Source: Serratia nematodiphila DZ0503SBS1
GTDB taxonomy: Bacteria > Pseudomonadota > Gammaproteobacteria > Enterobacterales > Enterobacteriaceae
Direction of reading: 5' to 3'
Length of the DNA stretch: 64,000 bases
NCBI RefSeq assembly: GCF_000738675.1
Contig: NZ_JPUX01000001.1
Span: forward strand, 2,480,001 to 2,544,000
This document shows positions 46,277-55,192 of this stretch, in pieces (within the stretch, counting starts at the first letter, position 1; each line of letters opens with the position of its first letter). A program made the position numbers and the translations under genes. The notes under the pieces are model-generated. The model was not told the DNA's origin, did no database searches, and saw only the letters and a list, made by a program, of their open reading frames with translations.

Positions 46277-46828
46277 ATGAAGCTGATGTTCGCCTCGGAT
46301 ATCCACGGATCGCTGCCGGCTACCGAACGCGTGCTGGAATTGTTCGCACAACAGGGCGCCGACTGGCTGATTCTTCTGGGCGATTTGCTGAATCACGGCC
46401 CGCGCAACGCGCTGCCGGCCGGGTATCAGCCCGCTCAGGTTGCCGAACGATTGAATCGCTATAGCGACAAGATCATCGCCGTTCGCGGCAATTGCGACAG
46501 CGAGGTCGATCAGATGCTGCTGACGTTTCCCATCGAGGCGCCCTGGCAGCAGGTTTTACTGCAAAAAAGACGATTGTTTTTGACCCACGGTCACCTTTAT
46601 CATCCCTCGGCACTGCCGCCGTTATCCCGCGGTGACGTCCTGGCCTACGGCCATACGCATCTGCCGCAGGCGGAGCGGCAGGGTGAGATCTATTGCTTCA
46701 ATCCGGGCTCGGTCAGCATCCCGAAAGGGGGCTTTCCGGCCAGCTACGGCATGTTGGATCGGGGCACTTTGCGCGTGCTGGCGCTCGACGACGGCAAGGT
46801 CGTCGCGGAGGTGGCGTTAACACGCTAA
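46277..46828 (+). CDS. yfcE: phosphodiesterase YfcE
   Basis: A 183-residue metallophosphoesterase with the full motif set: FASDIHGSLP, LLGDLLNHGPRN, AVRGNCDSEV, LTHGHLYHP and YGHTHLPQ. The E. coli enzyme hydrolyses phosphodiesters with Mn; its natural substrate is unknown. Followed by yfcD after 99 bp. Confidence 0.95.
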   Translation: MKLMFASDIHGSLPATERVLELFAQQGADWLILLGDLLNHGPRNALPAGYQPAQVAERLNRYSDKIIAVRGNCDSEVDQMLLTFPIEAPWQQVLLQKRRLFLTHGHLYHPSALPPLSRGDVLAYGHTHLPQAERQGEIYCFNPGSVSIPKGGFPASYGMLDRGTLRVLALDDGKVVAEVALTR

Positions 46829-46927
46829 ACGCACTAATTTATACACACACAATAAAAATCTTTGAAAAACACTCATTGATTAACCAGCGCGCGGGATGCA
46901 TCGCGCCAAAATAGAAGGTTTTAGAGG

Positions 46928-47473
46928 ATGGCGGAACAGGGTCAGGCTGCAGATACCGAATGGGTTGATATCGTCGACGAGCAAAACGAGGTGATTGCGC
47001 AATCCAGTCGTCAACAGATGCGGGCGGAGCGGCTGCGTCATCGTGCTACCTATATTGTGGTGCATGATGGGATGGGAAAAATTCTGGTGCAGCGTCGTAC
47101 CGAGATCAAGGACTTCTACCCGGGCTGGCTGGACGCGACGGCGGGTGGCGTAGTGCAAAGCGGTGAAAACGTGCTGGATTCGGCGCGCCGCGAGGCGGAA
47201 GAGGAGCTGGGCATCGCCGGCGTGCCTTTCGCCGAACACGGTCTGTTCTACTTCGAAGAAGAGCAGTGCCGGGTGTGGGGCGCGCTGTTCAGCTGCGTAT
47301 CGCACGGCCCGTTCGCGCTGCAGGAAGAAGAAGTGGCTGAAGTGTGCTGGCTGACGCCGGAAGAGATCACCGCCCGCTGCGACGAGTTTACCCCGGACTC
47401 GCTGAAGGCGCTGTCGCTGTGGCTGACGCGCAACAACGAGCAGGATTACGGTAAACCGCTCGACAACCACTGA
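46928..47473 (+). CDS. yfcD: Nudix hydrolase YfcD
   Basis: A 181-residue Nudix protein; the Nudix box is visible as [24 protein letters not shown] (about residues 77-100), with REAEEELG carrying the metal-binding glutamates. Resembles isopentenyl diphosphate isomerase-like Nudix enzymes in its start ([14 protein letters not shown]). Substrate unknown. A strong terminator ends the gene. Confidence 0.94.
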   Translation: MAEQGQAADTEWVDIVDEQNEVIAQSSRQQMRAERLRHRATYIVVHDGMGKILVQRRTEIKDFYPGWLDATAGGVVQSGENVLDSARREAEEELGIAGVPFAEHGLFYFEEEQCRVWGALFSCVSHGPFALQEEEVAEVCWLTPEEITARCDEFTPDSLKALSLWLTRNNEQDYGKPLDNH

Positions 47474-47490
47474 GACGCCAACGCGTGAGA

Positions 47491-47517
47491 AAGCCGGTCA
47501 TCGACCGGCTTTTTTTA
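47491..47517 (+). terminator. yfcD intrinsic terminator
   Basis: AAGCCGGTC, loop ATC, GACCGGCTT, then a run of seven T residues. Confidence 0.92.
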
Positions 47518-47527
47518 TGCTGTGGAT

Positions 47528-48547
47528 TCAGCAGCTGTCGCGGCGGCACAGCGTGGCGGGCAGGGAACCTGCCGCCTGCCAGGGTTGCTCGTTCAGCCTC
47601 GCCAGCAGCGCCTGGCCGGCCTGAATGCCGATGTCGCGATGCGGAATGGTCATGGTGGTCAGCGGCGGCTGGCACACCCGGCTGAACTCGCTGTTGCCGA
47701 ATCCCACCACCGCCAGATTGTCCGGCACCTTGATGCGCCGCCGCTGGCATTCATACAGCGCGCCGCCGGCCAGTTCGTCCGAGGCGCACACCAGCGCGTC
47801 CAGCTCCGGCCAGGCCAGCAAGAATTCCGGCAGCTGCTGCGCGCCGGTGCTGAAGCTGGCGGGCTGCGCGGCGTTGATCACCCGATGCGGCGACATATGG
47901 TTGCGCAGCAGCGCCTTGTGCCAGCCCTGCAGGTGCTGCTGGAAAATCCACTGTTCCTGATTGGCGCACAGCAGCCCGATGTTCTGATAGCCGCTGGCGA
48001 TCACCGTTTGCGTCAGCTGATACATGGCCGCCACGTAATCGATGCCGATGCTCATGTCGATCGGATCGGCACGCACGGCGCCGATCTCCACTACCGGAAT
48101 GTTGGCGGCGATCAACGCGTTGCGGGCATTTTGCGAATGCTCGACGCTGAGCAGCACCGCCGCCGCCAGGTTGTAAGAGAGCAGCGTCTCCAGCAGTTTC
48201 TCCTCGCGTTCCAGGTGGTGCTGCGATTCCGCCAGCATGATGTGATAGCCGGCGGGCTGCAGCACTTTCTGCAGGCCGGCGAACATCTCGGCGCAGCCGG
48301 ATTCGGACAGGCTGGGCACCACCATGGCGATGGTGTAAGAGGAGGCCGACGCCAGCGAACTGGCGGCCAGGTTGGGCAGATACCCCAACTCGCTCACCGC
48401 GGCTTCAATCTTCTCGCGCAGTTTGTCTGAAACCTGCTCCGGCGTGCGCAGCGCGCGCGACACCGTCATGGTGCCGACGCCCGCCAGCTGCGCTACATCA
48501 GCCAACGTCACCCTGCCCGTGCTGCGTCGTTTTTTACCGATCGACAT
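47528..48547 (-). CDS. LacI-family repressor of the PTS-transketolase operon
   Basis: A 339-residue LacI/GalR regulator, by eye closest to the GntR/IdnR subgroup. HTH and hinge: VTLADVAQLAGVGTMTVSRALRTPEQVS and a hinge near residues 55-65 (LAASSLASA). The C-terminal sugar-binding domain keeps the usual order (VVPSLSESGCAEMFAGLQ, ASDELAGGALYECQ, PLTTMTIPHRDIG). It is divergent from the PTS genes, with three TAGCGCT-centred sites and a CRP site in the gap, so it probably controls that operon. Confidence 0.9.
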   Translation of the reverse strand: MSIGKKRRSTGRVTLADVAQLAGVGTMTVSRALRTPEQVSDKLREKIEAAVSELGYLPNLAASSLASASSYTIAMVVPSLSESGCAEMFAGLQKVLQPAGYHIMLAESQHHLEREEKLLETLLSYNLAAAVLLSVEHSQNARNALIAANIPVVEIGAVRADPIDMSIGIDYVAAMYQLTQTVIASGYQNIGLLCANQEQWIFQQHLQGWHKALLRNHMSPHRVINAAQPASFSTGAQQLPEFLLAWPELDALVCASDELAGGALYECQRRRIKVPDNLAVVGFGNSEFSRVCQPPLTTMTIPHRDIGIQAGQALLARLNEQPWQAAGSLPATLCRRDSC

Positions 48548-48706
48548 GCCAAATCCCGACTGAAATGCGCGCGCGGCGCATAAAAATGGTGAGGGTGGGA
48601 AGCCGACGGCGCGGCTTCGACGATCCCCGTATGCGGCACATTCTACCCCGTTAGCCGAAAGAGCGAGAAAAAATTGTGGTTAACGTCATACCGCGGCACG
48701 GCGTTT

Positions 48707-48752
48707 TGATAGCGCTATCACAGATCTGCATGATAGCGCTTTGGTAGCGCTA
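48707..48752. promoter_or_regulatory. cluster of three LacI-type operators
   Basis: TGATAGCGCTATCA at 48707-48720 is a perfect 14-bp palindrome with a central CG, as LacI-family proteins bind. TGATAGCGCT at 48731-48740 and TAGCGCTA at 48745-48752 are further copies; centres are 24 and 11 bp apart. Confidence 0.75.
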
Positions 48753-48756
48753 TCTT

Positions 48757-48772
48757 TGTGATATCCATCACT
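48757..48772 (+). promoter_or_regulatory. CRP-like site
   Basis: TGTGATATCCATCACT matches TGTGA-N6-TCACA in 9 of 10 fixed positions. Suggests catabolite control of the PTS operon. Confidence 0.7.
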
Positions 48773-48808
48773 GTGTGCCCGGGAGGGGTTGATTAAAGTT
48801 TTACCGTC

Positions 48809-48829
48809 GCCGGTGAATTAATCACCGGC
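48809..48829 (+). promoter_or_regulatory. leader inverted repeat of the PTS operon
   Basis: GCCGGTGA and TCACCGGC flank ATTAA: perfect 8-bp arms, ending 28 bases before the IIA start. Could be an mRNA hairpin or a protein site. Confidence 0.5.
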
Positions 48830-48857
48830 CGCAATCATCGACTCTCGGGAGGATAAC

Positions 48858-49301
48858 GTGCTGAAAGAGTGGCTGACCGCCGATCATATACAGCTGTGCG
48901 AACGGGTGGAGGACTGGCGCCAGGCGGTAACGCTGAGCGCGCAGCCGCTGCTGCAAGACGGTGTGATTACGCCGAATTACCTGACGGCCATCTTTCATCA
49001 GCAGGAGAAGCTCGGCCCTTACTTCGTCCTGGCGCCGGGCATCGCCATGCCACACGCCCGGCCGGAGGAAGGCGCCAGCGCGCTGGGGTTATCGCTGTTG
49101 AAGATCCATCAGGGGGTGAACTTTCATTCCGCGGATAACGATCCGGTTCAGGTGGTGGTGATGCTTTCCGCACCCGACGGCAACAGCCACATCGAATTGA
49201 TTTCGCAACTGGCGGAATTATTTTCCGATAACCAGGCCATGGAGGCGTTATTTCACGCCAAAGATAAACGGCAAATCGAGGATATTATCGCCCGCTATTA
49301 A
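48858..49301 (+). CDS. PTS IIA component, ascorbate/UlaC type
   Basis: A 147-residue mannitol/fructose-superfamily IIA domain that passes phosphate from HPr to IIB. Active-site His66 is in GIAMPHARPEEGA; the fold pattern LLKIHQGVNFHS and VVMLSAPDGNSHIELISQLAELF matches UlaC/SgcA. Starts at a predicted GTG after CGGGAGG. First gene of the operon IIA-IIB-IIC-TKN-TKC. Confidence 0.9.
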   Translation: MLKEWLTADHIQLCERVEDWRQAVTLSAQPLLQDGVITPNYLTAIFHQQEKLGPYFVLAPGIAMPHARPEEGASALGLSLLKIHQGVNFHSADNDPVQVVVMLSAPDGNSHIELISQLAELFSDNQAMEALFHAKDKRQIEDIIARY

Positions 49302-49393
49302 CGTTTAATCACCAGGAACATTATTAATGCTAACAACGCCGGGAATATGACCGGCGGCGCTACCCTACACGCTAAATTCAACAGGTGGATATC

Positions 49394-49675
49394 ATGAAAA
49401 TCATGGCGATTTGCGGTTCAGGTCTCGGCAGCAGCTTTATGGTGGAAATGAACATTAAAAAGGTGCTGAAAAAGATGGGGGTGGAGGCCGAGGTTGAACA
49501 TTCCGATCTGTCGTCCGCCACTCCCGGCGCGGCCGACGTGTTCGTGATGGCGAAAGACATTGCCGACAGCGCCAGCGTGCCGGCCGAGCAGCTGGTGGTG
49601 ATCAGCAACATCATCGACATCAATGAGCTGGAAGCCAAGCTGCGCGCTTACTTCGAAGCCCACTCAATCCTCTGA
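49394..49675 (+). CDS. PTS IIB component, ascorbate/UlaB type
   Basis: A 93-residue IIB protein; phosphorylated Cys7 in MAICGSGLGSSFMVEMN. ATG 49394 is chosen over an upstream in-frame TTG/GTG-type start at 49385 because it follows a GGTGG ribosome site and gives the usual short N-terminus. 92 bp after IIA (a gap holding GCCGG/CCGGC) and 23 bp before IIC. Confidence 0.9.
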   Translation: MKIMAICGSGLGSSFMVEMNIKKVLKKMGVEAEVEHSDLSSATPGAADVFVMAKDIADSASVPAEQLVVISNIIDINELEAKLRAYFEAHSIL

Positions 49676-49698
49676 ATAAAACGATTGGCGAGGTGGAT

Positions 49699-51078
49699 AT
49701 GTTTATCCAGGAAACGCTCAAGTTTGTGGTGGATATATTAAAGGTGCCTTCGGTGCTGGTCGGGCTTATTGCGCTGATCGGTTTGCTGGCGCAAAAGAAA
49801 TCCTTTTCCGACGTGGTGAAAGGCACGGTAAAAACCATTCTCGGCTTTATCGTTTTGGGCGGCGGCGCCACGGTATTGGTCGGGTCGCTCAATCCGTTGG
49901 GCGGCATGTTCGAACACGCGTTTAATATTCAGGGCATCATTCCGAACAACGAAGCGATCGTCTCTATCGCGCTGGAGAAATACGGCGCTTCCACCGCCTT
50001 GATCATGGCGTTTGGCATGGTGGCGAACATCGTGGTGGCGCGCTTCACCCGGCTGAAATACATCTTCCTCACCGGCCACCACACTTTCTACATGGCCTGC
50101 ATGATCGGCATCATCCTGACGGTGGCAGGCTTCGAGGGCGTGCAGTTGGTGTTTACCGGCGCGTTGACCCTGGGGCTGGTGATGGCGTTCTTCCCGGCGA
50201 TTGCCCAGCGCTATATGCGCCGCATCACCGGCAACGACGATATCGCTTTCGGCCACTTCGGCACCCTGGGCTATGTGTTGTCCGGCTGGATCGGCTCGAA
50301 GGTGGGCAAAAATTCGCGCTCAACCGAGGAGATGAACCTGCCGAAAAACCTCAGCTTCCTGCGCGACAGTTCCATTTCGATCTCGATGACCATGATCGTC
50401 ATCTACCTGATCCTGGCGATCTGCGCCGGGCGGGCCTATGTGGAAAGCGAGCTCAGCGGCGGCCAGAACTACCTGGTGTATTCGATTATCCAGGCCATCA
50501 CCTTCGCCGCCGGGGTGTTTATCATTCTGCAGGGCGTGCGCTTGATTCTGGCGGAGATCGTGCCGGCGTTCACCGGCTTCTCGGAAAAACTGGTGCCTAA
50601 CGCGCGGCCGGCGTTGGATTGTCCGGTGGTTTATCCCTATGCCCCCAACGCGGTGCTGATCGGCTTCCTGTTCAGCTTCCTTGGCGGGTTGGCCGGGCTG
50701 TTCCTGCTGGGGCAACTGAAGATGGTGCTGATCCTGCCCGGCGTGGTGCCGCATTTCTTCACCGGCGCTACCGCCGGGGTGTTCGGCAACGCGACCGGCG
50801 GGCGGCGCGGCGCGATGCTGGGCGCCTTTGCCAACGGGCTGCTGATCACCTTCCTGCCGGTGCTGCTGCTGCCGGTGTTGGGGGCGCTGGGTTTTGCCAA
50901 CACCACCTTCTCCGACGCCGACTTCGGCGCGATCGGCATCCTGTTGGGCAATATGGCGCGCTTTATGTCGAAGGAGATGATCATGTTGGCGATCGTCGCC
51001 GTGTTCGCGCTGCTGGTGGCGCATAACTTCCTGGGAAAACGCAAAGGCGCGCCGGCCGCTGACCGCGTCGAGAAATAA
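49699..51078 (+). CDS. PTS IIC component, ascorbate/UlaA type
   Basis: A 459-residue polytopic permease of the L-ascorbate (SgaT/UlaA) PTS family; about eleven helices. Family features: SLNPLGGMFEHAF, LTGHHTFYMACM, FGHFGTLGYVLSGWIGSKVG and GATAGVFGNATGGRRGA. The substrate cannot be read from sequence; ascorbate enzymes UlaD/E/F are absent here. ATG 49699 follows GAGG. Confidence 0.92.
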   Translation: MFIQETLKFVVDILKVPSVLVGLIALIGLLAQKKSFSDVVKGTVKTILGFIVLGGGATVLVGSLNPLGGMFEHAFNIQGIIPNNEAIVSIALEKYGASTALIMAFGMVANIVVARFTRLKYIFLTGHHTFYMACMIGIILTVAGFEGVQLVFTGALTLGLVMAFFPAIAQRYMRRITGNDDIAFGHFGTLGYVLSGWIGSKVGKNSRSTEEMNLPKNLSFLRDSSISISMTMIVIYLILAICAGRAYVESELSGGQNYLVYSIIQAITFAAGVFIILQGVRLILAEIVPAFTGFSEKLVPNARPALDCPVVYPYAPNAVLIGFLFSFLGGLAGLFLLGQLKMVLILPGVVPHFFTGATAGVFGNATGGRRGAMLGAFANGLLITFLPVLLLPVLGALGFANTTFSDADFGAIGILLGNMARFMSKEMIMLAIVAVFALLVAHNFLGKRKGAPAADRVEK

Positions 51079-51091
51079 CGAGGGCAGACTG

Positions 51092-51943
51092 ATGAACGAC
51101 ACAACGAGCGAAACGGAAATTGAAGAGCTGCGTGCCTTGGCGCGCGCGATCCGCCTGGAAACGCTGAAAGCGCTGACCGGGCTGGGCTTCGGCCACTATG
51201 GCGGCTGCATGTCGGTGGTGGAGACGCTGGCGGTGCTGTACGGCGGCGTGATGCGCATCGATCCGGCGGATCCGGACTGGCCGGAGCGCGATGACTTTGT
51301 GCTGTCGAAAGGGCACGCCGGCCCGGCGTTGTACAGCACGCTGGCGATCAAGGGCTACTTCCCGCTGGCGGAGCTGAAGACCCTCAACCAGAACGGCACG
51401 CGCCTGCCGAGCCACCCGGACCGGCTGCGCACGCGCGGCGTGGACGCCACCACCGGCTCACTGGGGCAGGGCGTGTCGATCGCCGCCGGCATGGCGTTAT
51501 CCCATCGGCTGGCGGGGCGGCGCAATCGGGTGTTCAGCATTCTCGGCGACGGGGAGCTGAATGAAGGACAGTGCTGGGAGGCGTTCCAGTTTATCGCCCA
51601 CCACAACCTGAACAACCTGACGCTGTTCATCGATTACAACAAGCAACAGCTGGACGGCGCGCTGGACGAGGTGATCCAACCGTTCGATCTGGCCGCCAAG
51701 TTCCGCGCCTTCGGCTTTGAGGTGCAGACTGTCAAGGGCGACGACATCGCGGCGCTGCTGGCGGCGGTAGCGCCGGCGCGCGGCGGTGAACAGCGGCCGC
51801 TGGCGATCGTGCTCGACAGCATCAAGGGACAGGGCGTGACCTATCTGGAAAACCTGTCGAACTCACACCACCTGCGCCTGACGCCGGACGTGCAGTTGGA
51901 GATCGAAAAAGCCATCGCCGAACTGGAGGCCGCCCATGTTTAA
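51092..51943 (+). CDS. transketolase, N-terminal (TPP pyrophosphate) subunit
   Basis: A 283-residue N-terminal half of a split transketolase: thiamine diphosphate motif GDGELNEGQ...NNLTLFIDYNKQQLDG (about residues 150-185) with the DYNKQQ metal-site turn, plus SKGHAGPALYSTLA and TGSLGQGVSIAAGMA. The start overlaps the last bases of IIC only loosely (13-bp gap). Its stop overlaps the next gene by 8 bp, so the halves are made together as an alpha/beta enzyme. Confidence 0.93.
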   Translation: MNDTTSETEIEELRALARAIRLETLKALTGLGFGHYGGCMSVVETLAVLYGGVMRIDPADPDWPERDDFVLSKGHAGPALYSTLAIKGYFPLAELKTLNQNGTRLPSHPDRLRTRGVDATTGSLGQGVSIAAGMALSHRLAGRRNRVFSILGDGELNEGQCWEAFQFIAHHNLNNLTLFIDYNKQQLDGALDEVIQPFDLAAKFRAFGFEVQTVKGDDIAALLAAVAPARGGEQRPLAIVLDSIKGQGVTYLENLSNSHHLRLTPDVQLEIEKAIAELEAAHV

Positions 51944-52895
51944 CGTAGTGACGCAGTTGGAAAACGACACCGTCGAAATGCGCAAAGTCTACGCCGGCGC
52001 GGTGCGGCGGCAGATTGAGGCGGGCGCGCCGATCATCGCGCTGGAGGCGGATTTGATGAGCTCGATGGCGATGGACGGCGTGCACCAGGATCACCCGCAG
52101 CACGTGATCAACTGCGGCATCATGGAGGCCAACGTGATCGGCGTCGCCGCCGGGCTGTCGCTCACCGGCCGGGTGCCGTTCGTGCACACTTTCACCGCCT
52201 TCGCCAGCCGCCGCTGTTTCGATCAGCTGTTCATGTCGCTGGATTACCAGCGCAACAACGTCAAGGTGATCGCTTCCGACGCCGGGGTGAGCGCCTGCCA
52301 CAACGGCGGCACCCACATGTCGTTCGAAGACATGGGCATCGTGCGCGGGCTGGCGCATTCGGTGGTGCTGGAGGTGACCGACGCCACCATGTTCGCCGAC
52401 GTTCTGCGCCAGCTGATGGATCTGCGCGGCTTCTACTGGGTGCGCACCATCCGCAAGCAGGCGACGCGCATCTACCAGGAAGGCTCGCGCTTTACCATCG
52501 GCAAGGGCAACCTGCTGCGCGACGGTGACGATATCACGCTGATCGCCAACGGCATCATGGTGGCGGAGGCGCTGAAGGCGGCGGAGATGCTGGCGCGGCA
52601 GGGTGTCAGCGCGGCGGTGATCGATATGTTCACCCTCAAGCCTATCGACCGTGAACTGATCAAAACCTACGCGGCCAAGACCGGACGCATCGTCACCTGT
52701 GAAAACCACAGCATTCATAACGGGCTGGGATCGGCGGTGGCGGAGGTGTTGGCGGAGGAGTGCCCGACGCCGATGCGGCGCGTGGGGGTGAAGGAGCGTT
52801 ACGGCCAGGTGGGCACCCAGGCGTTTTTACAGCAGGAGTATGGTCTGACCGCCGAACATATTCTGGAGGCCGCCGGGCAGCTGCTGGCGCGTTAG
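51936..52895 (+). CDS. transketolase, C-terminal subunit
   Basis: A 319-residue pyrimidine-binding plus C-terminal domain. Recognisable: ALEADLMSSM with the catalytic Glu, GVAAGLSLTGRVPFVHTFTAFASRR, HNGGTHMSFEDMGIVRGLA, and VTCENHSIHNGLGSAVAEVLAEE in the third domain. Together with the N-terminal subunit gives a complete transketolase, specialised by context for a phosphorylated product of the adjacent PTS. A bidirectional terminator follows. Confidence 0.93.
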   Translation: MFNVVTQLENDTVEMRKVYAGAVRRQIEAGAPIIALEADLMSSMAMDGVHQDHPQHVINCGIMEANVIGVAAGLSLTGRVPFVHTFTAFASRRCFDQLFMSLDYQRNNVKVIASDAGVSACHNGGTHMSFEDMGIVRGLAHSVVLEVTDATMFADVLRQLMDLRGFYWVRTIRKQATRIYQEGSRFTIGKGNLLRDGDDITLIANGIMVAEALKAAEMLARQGVSAAVIDMFTLKPIDRELIKTYAAKTGRIVTCENHSIHNGLGSAVAEVLAEECPTPMRRVGVKERYGQVGTQAFLQQEYGLTAEHILEAAGQLLAR

Positions 52896-52907
52896 GGAAC
52901 GCAAAAG

Positions 52908-52938
52908 AAAAGCGCCGGTCAGTGACCGGCGCTTTTTT
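52908..52938. terminator. bidirectional terminator between the transketolase operon and pta
   Basis: AAAAGCGCCGGTCA and TGACCGGCGCTTTT pair over 14 bp around a single central base; T-rich tracts are present on both strands' 3' sides. Confidence 0.92.
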
Positions 52939-52958
52939 ATCGCTCAACCTGAAGAATA

Positions 52959-55118
52959 TCAGGCCTTGGCGGCGGCAGCGTCAGCCTGGGAAGACTGGAT
53001 CGCCGTCAGCGCAACGGTGTAGACGATATCGTCAACCAGTGCGCCGCGCGACAGGTCGTTCACCGGCTTGCGCATGCCTTGCAGCATCGGCCCGATGGAG
53101 ACCAGGTCAGCGGAACGCTGTACCGCTTTGTAGGTGGTGTTGCCGGTGTTCAGATCCGGGAAGATGAACACGGTCGCCTGGCCGGCCACCGGTGAGTTCG
53201 GCGCCTTGGACTTGGCAACGTCGGCCATGATGGCGGCGTCGTACTGCAGCGGGCCGTCGATGATCAGGTCCGGGCGTTTTTCCTGCGCCAGACGGGTCGC
53301 TTCGCGCACTTTCTCGACGTCGCTGCCCGCACCGGAGTTGCCGGTGGAGTAGGAGATCATCGCCACGCGCGGCTCGATGCCGAAGGCGGCGGCGGAATCC
53401 GCAGACTGGATGGCGATTTCAGACAGCTGCTCGGCGGTCGGATCCGGGTTGATCGCGCAGTCGCCGTAGACCAGTACCTGGTCAGGCAGCAGCATGAAGA
53501 ACACGGAGGACACCAGCGAGCTGCCCGGCGCGGTTTTGATCAGCTGCAACGGCGGACGGATGGTGTTGGCGGTGGTGTGAACCGCGCCGGAGACCAGACC
53601 GTCGACTTCGCCTTGTTCCAGCATCAGGGTGCCGAGCACCACGTTGTCTTCCAGCTGCTCGCGCGCGACCACTTCGGTCATGCCCTTGCTCTTGCGCAGC
53701 TCAACCAGACGCGGCACGTAGTTTTCACGCACGGCGACCGGATCGACGATTTCGATGCCTTTGCCCAGCTCAACGCCTTGCGCCGCCGCGACGCGCTGGA
53801 TCTCGTCCGGGTTGCCGAGCAGCACGCATTCCGCGATGCCGCGTTCGGCACAGATGGCCGCCGCTTTCACGGTGCGCGGTTCGTCGCCTTCCGGCAGCAC
53901 GATGCGCTTGCCGGCTTTACGCGCCAGCTCGGTCAGCTCGTAACGGAACGCCGGTGGAGACAGGCGGCGTGAACGCTCGGAGGTGGCGGTCAGCGAATCG
54001 ATCCACTCGGTGCTGATGTGGCTGGCCACGTAGTTCTGCACTTTCTCGATGCGCTGGTGGTCGTCCGCCGGCACTTCGAGGTTGAAGCTCTGCAGGCTCA
54101 GCGAGGTCTGCCAGGTGTTGGTGTCGACCATGAACACCGGCAGGCCGGTCTGGAAGGCGCGTTCGCACAGCTTCTTGATCGGCTCGTCGATGGCGTAGCC
54201 GCCGGTCAGCAGGATGGCGCCGATTTCCACGCCGTTCATCGCCGCCAGGCAGGCGGAGACCAGCACGTCAGGGCGGTCTGCGGAGGTCACCAGCAGGGAG
54301 CCTGGGCGGAAGTGTTCCAGCATGTGCGGAATGCTGCGCGCACAGAAGGTCACGGACTTCACGCGGCGGGTCATGATGTCGCCTTCGTTGACCACGCGGG
54401 CCTTCAGGTGGCGAGCCATGTCGATGGCGCGGGTGGCGATCAGATCGAAGCTCCACGGCACGCAGCCCAGAACCGGCAGCGGGCTGTTGGCGAACAGCTG
54501 CGCAGGATCGACATGGGCGATGCTGGCCTTGGTGGAGTCGTCGAAGATTTCGGACAGGTCAGGACGGGTGCGGCCCTGATCGTCGACCGGTGCGTTCAGC
54601 TTGTTGATGATCACGCCGGTGATGTTTTTGTTCTTGCTGCCGCCGAAGCTGGTACGCGCCAGTTCGATGCGCTCTTTCAGCTGCGCCGGGGAGTCGTTGC
54701 CCAGCGCCAGCACGAAGACGATCTCGGCGTTCAGGGTTTTGGCGATCTCGTAGTTCAGCGCGTTGGCGAACTGATGCTTGCGGGTCGGCACCAGGCCTTC
54801 GATCAGCACCACTTCCGCGTCTTTGGTGTTCTCGTGGTAGCGCGCCACGATCTCTTCCATCAGCACGTCTTGCTGGTTGGAGCTCAGCAGGCCCTCAACG
54901 TAATCCATGCGCAGCGGTTCGGCCGCCGGGATGGTGGAGTTGCTGCGGATGATAGTGGTGGTCTGGTCGAGTGCGTTGTCGCCGGTGCGCGGTTGAGCGA
55001 TAGGTTTGAACACGCTCAGACGAACGCCTTTTTGCTCCATGGAGCGGATGACACCCAGGCTGACGCTGGTCAGGCCGACGCTGGTGCCGGTGGGGATCAA
55101 CATAATAGTACGTGACAC
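52959..55118 (-). CDS. pta: phosphate acetyltransferase
   Basis: Converts acetyl-CoA and phosphate to acetyl phosphate and CoA (acetate overflow, acetyl-phosphate signalling). The 719-residue protein is the long enterobacterial form: an N-terminal P-loop/DRTGG regulatory region ([15 protein letters not shown] start; [17 protein letters not shown]) and the catalytic PTA_PTB domain from about residue 390 ([33 protein letters not shown]). GTG start after AGAGGA. Downstream of ackA with a hairpin in the 74-bp gap. Confidence 0.97.
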   Translation of the reverse strand: MSRTIMLIPTGTSVGLTSVSLGVIRSMEQKGVRLSVFKPIAQPRTGDNALDQTTTIIRSNSTIPAAEPLRMDYVEGLLSSNQQDVLMEEIVARYHENTKDAEVVLIEGLVPTRKHQFANALNYEIAKTLNAEIVFVLALGNDSPAQLKERIELARTSFGGSKNKNITGVIINKLNAPVDDQGRTRPDLSEIFDDSTKASIAHVDPAQLFANSPLPVLGCVPWSFDLIATRAIDMARHLKARVVNEGDIMTRRVKSVTFCARSIPHMLEHFRPGSLLVTSADRPDVLVSACLAAMNGVEIGAILLTGGYAIDEPIKKLCERAFQTGLPVFMVDTNTWQTSLSLQSFNLEVPADDHQRIEKVQNYVASHISTEWIDSLTATSERSRRLSPPAFRYELTELARKAGKRIVLPEGDEPRTVKAAAICAERGIAECVLLGNPDEIQRVAAAQGVELGKGIEIVDPVAVRENYVPRLVELRKSKGMTEVVAREQLEDNVVLGTLMLEQGEVDGLVSGAVHTTANTIRPPLQLIKTAPGSSLVSSVFFMLLPDQVLVYGDCAINPDPTAEQLSEIAIQSADSAAAFGIEPRVAMISYSTGNSGAGSDVEKVREATRLAQEKRPDLIIDGPLQYDAAIMADVAKSKAPNSPVAGQATVFIFPDLNTGNTTYKAVQRSADLVSIGPMLQGMRKPVNDLSRGALVDDIVYTVALTAIQSSQADAAAAKA

Positions 55119-55155
55119 TGAATAGTCCTCTTCACGATTAACATGAGGCTAAAAC

Positions 55156-55183
55156 AACACCGTCAGCCTGGGCTGACGGTGTT
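55156..55183 (-). terminator. hairpin between ackA and pta
   Basis: AACACCGTCAGCC and GGCTGACGGTGTT, a 13-bp stem with a 2-base centre; T-rich sequence follows on the minus strand (GTTGTTTTAG). Probably partial termination or mRNA processing between ackA and pta. Confidence 0.65.
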
Positions 55184-55192
55184 TTGAGAGCA

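Larger units (their letters stand above)
48548..48857. other. LacI regulator - PTS operon intergenic control region
   Basis: 310 bp without a gene. From left to right on the plus strand: the regulator's 5' region, three TAGCGCT half-palindromes (48707-48752), a CRP-like site (48757-48772), and an inverted repeat (48809-48829) in the probable mRNA leader. Confidence 0.7.
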
